The position numbers and the translations under genes were made by a program. A stretch of DNA of 58,551 nt from Bowdeniella nasicola (GTDB taxonomy: Bacteria > Actinomycetota > Actinomycetes > Actinomycetales > Actinomycetaceae): NCBI RefSeq assembly GCF_001907295.1, contig NZ_MQVR01000004.1, positions 1 to 58,551 on the forward strand, written 5' to 3'. Positions 48,038-55,414 of the stretch are shown here, piece by piece (positions within the stretch are counted from its first letter, which is position 1; every line of letters begins with the position of its first letter). A model generated the notes under the pieces. It was not told the DNA's origin. It made no database searches and was given only the letters and a program-made list of their open reading frames with translations.

Positions 48038-48718
48038 ATGAGTCCCACTCCCGTAGACGACGCTTGGCTCGTCGTCCCTCTGTACAACGAGGCGACAGTC
48101 ATCGGCGACGTCATTACCGAGGCGCTCCGGTATTTCTCTCACGTCGTCTGCATTGATGATGGCTCCGCCGACGATTCCGCGGCGATCGCGCAGTCGGCCG
48201 GCGCCATCGTTGTCCAGCATCCGATCAACCTGGGACAGGGGGCGGCCCTCCAGACGGGATTCGACTACGTTCTGATCAAAACGACCGGCCAGTACGTTGT
48301 GACGTTCGACGCCGATGGCCAGCACGACCCGGTCGAGGCCGTCGCCATGGTCGAGCGCGCCAAGCGCGATGATCTCGCCATCATCTACGGCTCACGATTC
48401 TTAGACAAGCGGACCAAGCCCGGTCTGCTCAAGCGCATCGTGCTCAAGACCGCGACCCTCATGACACGCCTGACCACGGGTCTGAAGCTCACCGATGCCC
48501 ACAATGGGCTGCGCTGCCTGCGGCGCGATGCCCTCTCGGCCATTCGGATCCGCCAGGACGGCATGGCCCACGCATCGGAGATCGTCTCGCAGCTCGCGCG
48601 CACGAAACTGCCGTGGACCGAGATGCCCGTACATATCCGCTATACCGACTATTCACGCAGTAAGGGCCAGTCCCTGTTGAACTCGGTCAACATCCTCGTT
48701 GACCTCATCATGCGGTAG
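48038..48718 (+). CDS. GT2 glycosyltransferase, dolichyl-phosphate-mannose-synthase-like
   Basis: This 226-residue enzyme has the compact GT-A pattern of GtrB/DPM proteins: VVPLYNEATVIGDVI, VCIDDGSADDSAAIA, the metal-binding TFDADGQHDP and YGSRFLDKR. There is no C-terminal transmembrane pair. Start is ATG 48038. It is followed 26 bp later by a DUF2304 membrane protein, a pairing seen in many actinobacterial and archaeal glycan loci. It may transfer a sugar to a polyprenyl phosphate and use the DUF2304 protein as membrane anchor. The 65-bp divergent gap to the acetyltransferase holds both promoters. Confidence 0.88.
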   Translation: MSPTPVDDAWLVVPLYNEATVIGDVITEALRYFSHVVCIDDGSADDSAAIAQSAGAIVVQHPINLGQGAALQTGFDYVLIKTTGQYVVTFDADGQHDPVEAVAMVERAKRDDLAIIYGSRFLDKRTKPGLLKRIVLKTATLMTRLTTGLKLTDAHNGLRCLRRDALSAIRIRQDGMAHASEIVSQLARTKLPWTEMPVHIRYTDYSRSKGQSLLNSVNILVDLIMR

Positions 48719-48744
48719 GGACACAAGGAAAGGGAACGCCCCAG

Positions 48745-49203
48745 ATGATTCATTCCCAGCTCGTGCTCGCGGAAGCCTCGCTCACGTCCTTTGCCACCAC
48801 GAACCGGTTTTGGATCCAGCTGCTGCTGATTCTTGGCGTCGTCATCGCGGGTATCATCCTGACCCGGTCCTCGGCCGGAGCCCGCCACCAGGCGATCCGT
48901 CGAATCTTCATGGCCCTGTTCGCGGCCGTCGCGGTGTATTTCATCATCTTCCCGTCCGCCGCCTCGCAGATCGCCCGTATAGTCGGGGTTGGTCGTGGCG
49001 CGGACCTACTGCTCTATGCCCTCGTTGTTGCGTTCTTCAGCTTCGTGGCCACCTCGTTCAAGCGGGTGGCTGCCATGGAACGTCGAATTACCGAACTATC
49101 GCGTCAGCTCGCGATTTCTCGAGCCCCGGGACCGGAGGCTATTCATCAGCAGCCGCCGACGCGACCGAACGAGGACATCGATCCGGAAGCTCCCACACGC
49201 TGA
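48745..49203 (+). CDS. DUF2304 domain-containing membrane protein
   Basis: This 152-residue protein has three transmembrane helices (about residues 24-42, 57-75 and 86-104) with FFSFVATSFKRVAAMERRITELSRQLAI after the third, the DUF2304 pattern. It ends in a hydrophilic Pro-rich tail. The partner is the GT2 enzyme immediately upstream. Its last 65 bp overlap, in antisense, the end of the convergent DUF6541-like gene. Function is unknown; a membrane scaffold for the GT2 is inferred. Confidence 0.85.
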   Translation: MIHSQLVLAEASLTSFATTNRFWIQLLLILGVVIAGIILTRSSAGARHQAIRRIFMALFAAVAVYFIIFPSAASQIARIVGVGRGADLLLYALVVAFFSFVATSFKRVAAMERRITELSRQLAISRAPGPEAIHQQPPTRPNEDIDPEAPTR

Positions 49204-51052
49204 CGCTGCCTGCCTTCGTCACGCGGGTCATGCCCGACGTGTCGACGCCATACATGCCCGAAGAATCCATACTCACTTTGGCGCCCTGCACCTTAGTATC
49301 CTCGTCAAGGTAGAGATACCGGATCCCCTGCTTGCGCAGTTCGGGGCACAGTTCTCCTTGCCGCTCAGCCAGCCCCTTAATCGCGGACCAGACGGTCGGC
49401 AGCTGGGCAGCGAGCGTGAGCTGCCGGACCCGAGAATCGACACCCGAATAGCCGTAGGCGAACGCCGCTCCGTTTGCAGGATCCCCAATAATCGATCCTT
49501 CATGCGGCAGGCCGTGCTTCTTCAGCCACCGCAGGACTGCGAGGTCATCCTCGTCCGCCATCGTGCCGTAGGCGATCGAGCCGGGCTGATAGGCCGCGGC
49601 AACCAACTGGGTGCGCGGCACGATACGGAATCCGGCGGTCGCCACCGCGACGATCACGAACACTGCAGCGACTCGGCGCCAGCTGGCTACCCCGAGGATG
49701 ACGGCGATCGCGAGCGTCACGAGCAGCGCCATGACCATGGTGATGACGGGGGCGATCCGGGCCGCCTGCGAATACCAGGGCGTCGCAAGGGTCCGCGGCC
49801 ACACATTATCGACGCGCGCGACCGCTCGGATCACGAGTGGCAACACGAGCGCGCCGGTGACACCAAATGCGCCCCAGCGCGGCAGTCGCCGGAAGACGAA
49901 GACCAGCCCGGCGATCGTTCCGATCGCGAGGAGCGCTCCCCCGAGGTACCAGTCATTGGCGCGCCACAGCGAGGTGTAATCGATGAGGGCAGCAGCGAAT
50001 TCTCCGAAGGGGTTCGCTCCGGCACCGCGTTCGAAGTCTCGCACGCTCGCGGACAGTTTCCAGTAGACGAGGCCGACACCGATCGCCGCGAGGACGCCCA
50101 CGACTACGCCCGCTCGCACGAGCATCGCGCGCTCGGAGTTCCACGCCTTAGGGACGACGTGGATCAGCCAGGCGAGGGTGATCGGTCCGAGAACCGCGGC
50201 GAGCGAGGCGACCGCGATCGGGTGGGCAAGTGCCATTCCGAACGTCGCGACTGCGGCGGCACACCGGATCGAAAGCCTCCGGTCGGTGAGCCCAGCGATA
50301 ACGCCGGGCAAGATGACTGCGGCCGCTGCGTACGGAAGGGCAGACAGGAGCGGAAAGAGTACCGCGGGGACGGTGACGAAGGCAGCCGAGACCGGCAGGA
50401 TCCACGCCGTGAGCATGCCCGGGCGGATGAGCAGTGTCTCGCCAAGGCGGGATTCGATCTGCCAGGCCAGGAGCAGCATGCCGCTTGCCCACACCGCAAC
50501 GCCGTACACGTAGATCGAGGCGTTTAGGACCTGCACACCCTCGCCATAGGCAAGCGAAATCAGGCCGTTAAACGCGCTCGGATAGTAGCGGGGGCTGCCG
50601 CCCTGCTGATAGAGCGGGGCTAGTGACCACAGCGAGCTCGCGGTCTCGTTATCGCGGATCGCTCGGATCGACGACAAATGGAAGACACCATCCCATTGCT
50701 GCAGCAGCGTCGAAAGCGAGCCCATACCCCATATGAGCGGCAGGGCGAGCAGAACGACGCCGAGGGCGATCGGTGCGTAAGTCCAGCGCTTGAGAGCAAC
50801 AAAGTGCGGAGTCGCAGAGACGACGAGTCGCGCAAGGGCCGCGAGCGCCAGGACGATCACGAGGCCTACCGCCGCGGACACCAGGTTGAAGGGGAGCCCG
50901 ACGAGATACGTGACCGTCGCAATGGCCTCAGACAACAGGAGGCTGACTCCCGGGGCCAGTCCCAGCGCCCACGGCCACGGGATCCGAAGGATCCTCAGCG
51001 TGAGAGCGCCGGGAAGGAAGGCGACCGCGGCGACGGTCAGGACAGTAAGCAC
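49139..51052 (-). CDS. DUF6541-like large membrane protein (copy 3)
   Basis: This 637-residue protein starts at GTG (51052) and has about 12-14 transmembrane helices, starting VLTVAAVAFLPGALTLRILR. The C-terminal soluble region contains SIIGDPANGAAFAYG, QGIRYLYLDED and VSVWELPDRC, matching positions in the copies at 29428 and 36990. It lies at the far edge of the polysaccharide locus next to the LCP genes. Its 3' end overlaps DUF2304 by 65 bp. A role as membrane glycosyltransferase or polymerase is possible but unproven. Confidence 0.8.
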   Translation of the reverse strand: MLTVLTVAAVAFLPGALTLRILRIPWPWALGLAPGVSLLLSEAIATVTYLVGLPFNLVSAAVGLVIVLALAALARLVVSATPHFVALKRWTYAPIALGVVLLALPLIWGMGSLSTLLQQWDGVFHLSSIRAIRDNETASSLWSLAPLYQQGGSPRYYPSAFNGLISLAYGEGVQVLNASIYVYGVAVWASGMLLLAWQIESRLGETLLIRPGMLTAWILPVSAAFVTVPAVLFPLLSALPYAAAAVILPGVIAGLTDRRLSIRCAAAVATFGMALAHPIAVASLAAVLGPITLAWLIHVVPKAWNSERAMLVRAGVVVGVLAAIGVGLVYWKLSASVRDFERGAGANPFGEFAAALIDYTSLWRANDWYLGGALLAIGTIAGLVFVFRRLPRWGAFGVTGALVLPLVIRAVARVDNVWPRTLATPWYSQAARIAPVITMVMALLVTLAIAVILGVASWRRVAAVFVIVAVATAGFRIVPRTQLVAAAYQPGSIAYGTMADEDDLAVLRWLKKHGLPHEGSIIGDPANGAAFAYGYSGVDSRVRQLTLAAQLPTVWSAIKGLAERQGELCPELRKQGIRYLYLDEDTKVQGAKVSMDSSGMYGVDTSGMTRVTKAGSVSVWELPDRCPRSVASAAADE

Positions 51053-51131
51053 ACTCTAAGTCTGGCATGCCTACCTCGTTCCCTGGTCGGATCGCCCTGC
51101 CCACCCGCGAGATGGTTTTTGTCGTATCGCG

Positions 51132-51137
51132 TATGAT
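51132..51137 (+). promoter_or_regulatory. Possible -10 box of a near-leaderless lcp promoter
   Basis: TATGAT lies 8 bases before the GTG of the first LCP gene (51146) in the 93-bp divergent gap. There is no Shine-Dalgarno sequence between it and the start, which is consistent with a leaderless transcript, common in actinobacteria. No convincing -35 box is seen. Confidence 0.4.
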
Positions 51138-51145
51138 CGGATATC

Positions 51146-52387
51146 GTGCAGAAAAATCGTCATGCCCAGATACGGAAAGCTCCTCCGCGCTACTCGCGGA
51201 CCCCGCGAAAAGGCCGCCTGCGGTGGCATGTAGCGCTCGCATCCGTCCTGGGTATCGTGCTGTTTTTCGGCACCTCTTTCGGGCTCGCCTGGTGGCGTCT
51301 GCAGGGCAATGTCGCGGTCACCAGTATCGATAAACTTATTGATAACCGCCCGTCTGCGAGCACCTCGCCGCCCCCGCTCGACCCGAACGCGGGTCACCCC
51401 ATTAACCTGCTCGTCATCGGCTCCGACGTCCGCCACGGCGACTTCGCCGATAAGTCGATCGAAGGCATGCGCGGCGATGTCACGATGCTCATCCACGTCT
51501 CCGCAAAACGCGATCGTGTCGATGTCGTCTCTATCCCCCGCGACCTACGCATCAACATCCCGTCCTGCAACCTGCACGACGGCACGAAAACCGGGGCCGC
51601 GAAGGACCGCAAATTCAACGAAGCGTTCGCTCGCGGTGGCGCCAAGGGCAACGTGTCCGAGGCTGCCGCTTGCACGATCAAGACCGTCGAATCCCTCACC
51701 GGGGTCTATATCGATGACTACGTCGTCGTCGATTTCCAGGGCTTCCAGACGATGGTTGATGCCCTCGGCGGCGTCCCGCTGTACTTCCCGAAGGACGTCG
51801 ATGACCGCCGCGCAGACCTGCACATCAAAGCCGGCTGCCGCCTGCTCGACGGACATGATGCCCTCGCCGCGGCGCGCTCGCGCTACGCACAGGGCGATGG
51901 CTCTGACCTCAGCCGCATCGAACGCCAGCAGCGCCTCGTCGGCGCGATCATCCGCGAAGCATTGAAGCTGAACCTGCTCACGAACCTGCCGTCGCTTTAC
52001 TCCTTCCTGGATGCGGCGACGAAGTCCCTGTCGGCCGGCCCGCAGATCGGATCGCTCACGACGATGGCCGGCCTCGCCTACTCGATTCGCAATATCGATC
52101 CGGCTTCGGTCACGTTCCTTACGACTCCCGTGCGCTGGGCAGGCGACCAGATCTACATCGGTGCCGATGCGCAGCGCGTCTGGGACAACATCAAGGCCGA
52201 TCGGCCGTTGAACTACGACCCGGATGCGGAAACCCCGTCCGAGTCCCCGAGCGAATCGGCGTCCCCGTCCCCGACAGCGACGAAGGCGACCCCGAGCCCG
52301 TCCGCGAGCACCGAGCCGGGCAAGACGGCCGAACAGGACGACGAGTTCCCGACGTGTACCCGAGAGAATGCGCAACCGAATGAGTGA
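51146..52387 (+). CDS. LytR-CpsA-Psr (LCP) family cell-wall glycopolymer ligase (1)
   Basis: This 413-residue protein has a basic cytoplasmic tail, one transmembrane helix (about residues 28-50) and an extracytoplasmic LCP domain (about 85-250). The conserved residues are in IGSDVRHGDFADKS, VVSIPRDLRI and KFNEAFARGG. The last ~50 residues are Ser/Pro/Glu-rich and disordered. LCP enzymes transfer lipid-linked glycopolymers to peptidoglycan or arabinogalactan. GTG start at 51146 without a Shine-Dalgarno site. It overlaps the second LCP gene by 8 bp. Confidence 0.92.
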   Translation: MQKNRHAQIRKAPPRYSRTPRKGRLRWHVALASVLGIVLFFGTSFGLAWWRLQGNVAVTSIDKLIDNRPSASTSPPPLDPNAGHPINLLVIGSDVRHGDFADKSIEGMRGDVTMLIHVSAKRDRVDVVSIPRDLRINIPSCNLHDGTKTGAAKDRKFNEAFARGGAKGNVSEAAACTIKTVESLTGVYIDDYVVVDFQGFQTMVDALGGVPLYFPKDVDDRRADLHIKAGCRLLDGHDALAAARSRYAQGDGSDLSRIERQQRLVGAIIREALKLNLLTNLPSLYSFLDAATKSLSAGPQIGSLTTMAGLAYSIRNIDPASVTFLTTPVRWAGDQIYIGADAQRVWDNIKADRPLNYDPDAETPSESPSESASPSPTATKATPSPSASTEPGKTAEQDDEFPTCTRENAQPNE

Positions 52388-53642
52388 CCTGCCTCCCCGG
52401 TTCCAACCGAAGAAGCGATCACAAGCGCCGGGCGCCGACGGTGCGCGCCGCGTCGACGCGAACGGCACGGGCGACCAGCCCCGGTTCAAGCCGGTCCGCA
52501 GGCCGAATGCGCCGCAGCGGCAGTCGCTGCTCGGCAACTCCGAGCAGTCCGAACAGCCGCGCTCGATTCCACCGGCCCGCAAACCCCCTGCCCGCCAGGC
52601 ACCCCCGCAGCCGGCTCCGCAGGTGGCGCGCCCGGTCAACGAGACCGCGATGGGTGCTCCCGTCTCCCAGCAGCCGGCACCCGCGCCGCGTCCAGTTCGG
52701 CGCCGCCGCCGACGCCGGATCCCGATCATCCTTGCGCTCCTGCTCGTCTTCCTGCTGGCCTGGCCGGTCGGCCTACTCATCTGGGCAAACTCGAAGCTGA
52801 ATAAGATCGATGCGCTCTCCGGCGCCGCCACCACGGATGGCACGACATACCTGCTCGCGGGCTCGGATTCGCGCGCGGACGGCGAGATCCCCGACGACAC
52901 CGAGGGTCAGCGCACCGACACGATCATCATGCTGCACCGCGCGCCCAACGGGCAGACGTCGATGGTATCGCTGCCGCGCGATACCTACGTCGCGATTCCC
53001 GGCCACGGCAAGAACAAGCTCAACGCTGCCTACGCCATCGGCGGCGCTCCCCTGCTCGTCTCCACGGTCGAAGGGCTCACGGGCGTCACGATCGACCACT
53101 ACGTCGAGATCGGGATGGGTGGCGTGCGCCAAATCGTCGATTCGGTCGGCGGCGTGAACCTGTGCCTCGACTACGACGTCGATGATCCGAAGTCCGAACT
53201 CGTCTGGAAGGCCGGCTGCCACGACACCGACGGCAAGACGGCCCTCGCGTTTGCGCGCATGCGCTACTCCGACCCCAAGGGCGATATCGGCCGCCAAGAG
53301 CGCCAGCGCCAGGTGATCTCCGCGGTCGTGAAGAAGGCGGCGACGCCCGGCTTCGTGATCAACCCGTTCTCCCAAACCTCCACGGTCGGCGCCGGTACGA
53401 AGGCCCTCACCGTCGATCAGTCAACCGGCATTATCGACCTTGCGTGGCTCGCGTGGTACTTCCGCGCCGCCTCCGGCGAGGGCGGCCTCACTGGCCATCC
53501 GCCGATCGCCGACTATAACTTCCGCCCCGGCAAGATTGGCCAGGCGATCAAGCTCGATACCGAGCGCGCGGTCGAGTTCTTCTCCAAGATGACCGCCGGT
53601 ACCCTCACCGCCGACGACATGCAGATCGCGCCCGGTAGCTAA
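52380..53642 (+). CDS. LytR-CpsA-Psr (LCP) family cell-wall glycopolymer ligase (2)
   Basis: This 420-residue protein has a long basic, Pro-rich cytoplasmic region (about 1-110), one transmembrane helix (IPIILALLLVFLLAWPVGLL) and an LCP domain with AGSDSRADGE, MVSLPRDTYVAI and NAAYAIGGAPLL. Start at ATG 52380 overlaps the first LCP stop; ATG 52368 is an alternative, and the frame open to 52224 is antisense-free overlap only. Two adjacent LCP genes beside a locus that makes two glycans fit one ligase per polymer, but neither substrate can be read from sequence. The stop abuts the decayed gene on the other strand. Confidence 0.92.
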   Translation: MSDLPPRFQPKKRSQAPGADGARRVDANGTGDQPRFKPVRRPNAPQRQSLLGNSEQSEQPRSIPPARKPPARQAPPQPAPQVARPVNETAMGAPVSQQPAPAPRPVRRRRRRRIPIILALLLVFLLAWPVGLLIWANSKLNKIDALSGAATTDGTTYLLAGSDSRADGEIPDDTEGQRTDTIIMLHRAPNGQTSMVSLPRDTYVAIPGHGKNKLNAAYAIGGAPLLVSTVEGLTGVTIDHYVEIGMGGVRQIVDSVGGVNLCLDYDVDDPKSELVWKAGCHDTDGKTALAFARMRYSDPKGDIGRQERQRQVISAVVKKAATPGFVINPFSQTSTVGAGTKALTVDQSTGIIDLAWLAWYFRAASGEGGLTGHPPIADYNFRPGKIGQAIKLDTERAVEFFSKMTAGTLTADDMQIAPGS

Positions 53643-54343
53643 CGGTCGAAGAAGATCCGCTGGAACCACTCGGTATCGGTCAGCTCCAGGTTTTCCTGGA
53701 AGACCTCCAGTGCCTGCTTCGGGCGTGCCGAAGCCGCCCGCACGGTGCGAGGCGACCTTGACATCCACACCCTAAAGTCGAGCAGCACGATGAGGTGAAG
53801 CGTGAAGGTACCGGCGATCGCGATCAGGGCAAAGATCCCGACGACCGCGAATACAGCGTCGAGAACTCGATGAACGAGGAGATGAAATTGGGCAGTTTGA
53901 TGCCCTGCAGGAAGCTGAGGTTAAACCCCACCCCCGAGATCGGCGCACGATCACCGCGAGGTAGAACACCAGCAACACGTCGCCGAGGCCCCCGGGTTCT
54001 TCGAGCGCACGAGCCCGTAGCGCAGCAGCTCACGGTAACTCGTCTCCGGCCGGCCGTGGCGGGCTCGGGCGGTCAGGACGATATAGCCGTTGGTCTCGAT
54101 GACGAACCCGACGAGCAGCAAGAACAGGGTCAGGCACACAAAGACGATGCCACGCCAGGTGAAGAGGAACTGGACGATCGTCGCGTTGGTGACCGCGCCC
54201 TCGGAAGACGCGAGTTAGATGCCGGCGACACCATAGAGCGGGACGATGACCGCTGCCATGAGAAGTTTCGCGAACACCTGATAATTCAAGGCACGCGGCG
54301 CAACATCGCCGAAACCCGCTATTAACCACCGCCACCACGTCAC
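53639..54343 (-). pseudogene. Decayed integral membrane protein gene
   Basis: Segments in different frames join into one ~234-residue membrane protein. It starts at GTG 54343 (VTWWRWLIAGFGDVAPRAL), then QFLFTWRGIVFVCLTLFLLL and SYRELLRYGLVRSKNPG. GVGFNLSFLQGIKLPNFISS follows, then GIFALIAIAGTFTLHLIVLL and the ending EVFQENLELTDTEWFQRIFF. Lesions are an in-frame TAA (54215-54217), a frame break at a run of Cs (53989-53993), another near 53945-53950 and another near 53860. The layout weakly resembles the membrane domain of glycerophosphodiester phosphodiesterases, without a catalytic domain. Its final stop overlaps the second LCP stop (CTAA). Clearly non-functional. Confidence 0.8.
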
Positions 54344-54377
54344 AAGGTTAGTCTACGGCAGGGTGTTAGATGGAGAT

Positions 54378-55334
54378 ATGACGCTCTCACCACTCACCAA
54401 GCTCGCAGTCATCGGTGCCGGATCCGTCGGCACCTCTCTCGCCTACGCGGCCGCGATCCGTGGCTCCGCCAATACGGTCGCGATCTACGACGTGAACCGG
54501 GAAAAGGTTGAGGCCGAGGTGCTCGACCTGTCCCACGGAACTCAGTTCTTCCAGGCCGCACATATCCGCGGCGGCGCCGATATCGAGTGCGTGCGAGATG
54601 CCGATGTCGTCGTCATCACCGCGGGTGCGCGGCAAAAGCCTGGCCAGACCCGTATCGATCTCGCCGGGACGAATATCGATATCCTGTCCGACCTGCTGCC
54701 CAAACTGTTGCAGCAGGCGCCGAACGCGATCTACATGCTCGTGACCAACCCATGCGACATCCTCACGACCGCGGCCCTACAGATTTCTGGCCTGCCCCGC
54801 AGCCGCGTACTGTCCTCGGGAACCGTTCTCGACTCGTCGCGCCTACGATGGCTCGTCGGCCGTAAGGTAGGCATCTCGCCGCGTTCGGTGCACTCGATGA
54901 TGATCGGTGAGCACGGCGATACCGAGTTCGCGCTGTGGTCCTCGGCCACGATCGGGCAGGCGCCCCTGCTGCAGTGGTGCGATAACGACGGCAATAAGGT
55001 CTTCACCCCGGAAATCCTCGACGAGCTCGAACACGAGGTCACCGACGCCGCCTACCGCATCATCAAGGGCAAGGGTGCGACGAACTACGCGATCGGCGTC
55101 GCAGGCGCCCGGATCGTCGAAGCACTCTTCGGCGACCACCACGCGGTCCTGCCCGTCTCGACGATGCTCGACGGCTACCGCGGCATCTCCGGAGTCGCGC
55201 TTTCGGTCCCCTCGGTCGTCGGCCGCAAGGGCGTAGAGCGCACGATTGAATTCCCCTTCGATGAGCGCGAGGACGCCCTGTTCCACAAGAGCGCGGAGGC
55301 CCTGCTCGCGGTGCAACGTTCGCTCGGGATTTAA
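54378..55334 (+). CDS. ldh: L-lactate dehydrogenase
   Basis: This ~318-residue NAD-dependent enzyme reduces pyruvate to L-lactate. It has the Rossmann motif AVIGAGSVGTSLAYAA, the substrate loop GARQKPGQTRIDLAG (Gln rather than Arg at the specificity position, so lactate rather than malate dehydrogenase), VTNPCDILT and the catalytic His179 in GEHGDTEFA. Start ATG 54378 is favoured by homology; an in-frame GTG at 54363 adds five residues, and neither has an ideal Shine-Dalgarno spacing. It suggests fermentative growth. It is transcribed away from the pseudogene. Confidence 0.93.
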   Translation: MTLSPLTKLAVIGAGSVGTSLAYAAAIRGSANTVAIYDVNREKVEAEVLDLSHGTQFFQAAHIRGGADIECVRDADVVVITAGARQKPGQTRIDLAGTNIDILSDLLPKLLQQAPNAIYMLVTNPCDILTTAALQISGLPRSRVLSSGTVLDSSRLRWLVGRKVGISPRSVHSMMIGEHGDTEFALWSSATIGQAPLLQWCDNDGNKVFTPEILDELEHEVTDAAYRIIKGKGATNYAIGVAGARIVEALFGDHHAVLPVSTMLDGYRGISGVALSVPSVVGRKGVERTIEFPFDEREDALFHKSAEALLAVQRSLGI

Positions 55335-55355
55335 TCTCCCATTCCATTGCCGGTG

Positions 55356-55371
55356 ACCAACAAGTGTTGGT
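55356..55371. promoter_or_regulatory. Inverted repeat ACCAACA-AG-TGTTGGT between ldh and the GH3 gene
   Basis: A perfect 7-bp inverted repeat with a 2-base centre lies 22 bp after the ldh stop and 44 bp before the GH3 ATG. The two-base loop makes it a poor terminator hairpin, so an operator for the glycosidase gene (LacI-like size) is as likely. No regulator gene is adjacent. Confidence 0.45.
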
Positions 55372-55414
55372 TGAATATGACTAACCGTGTCCCGAGCAAT
55401 GAAGAGGTCCGGCA

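Noticed and set aside
29428-51052. Biosynthetic cluster for a ribosomal peptide or lasso peptide, suggested by the asparagine-synthase-like gene
   Set aside because: No precursor peptide, leader peptidase or RRE-like gene is adjacent, while sugar-nucleotide enzymes and glycosyltransferases surround it.
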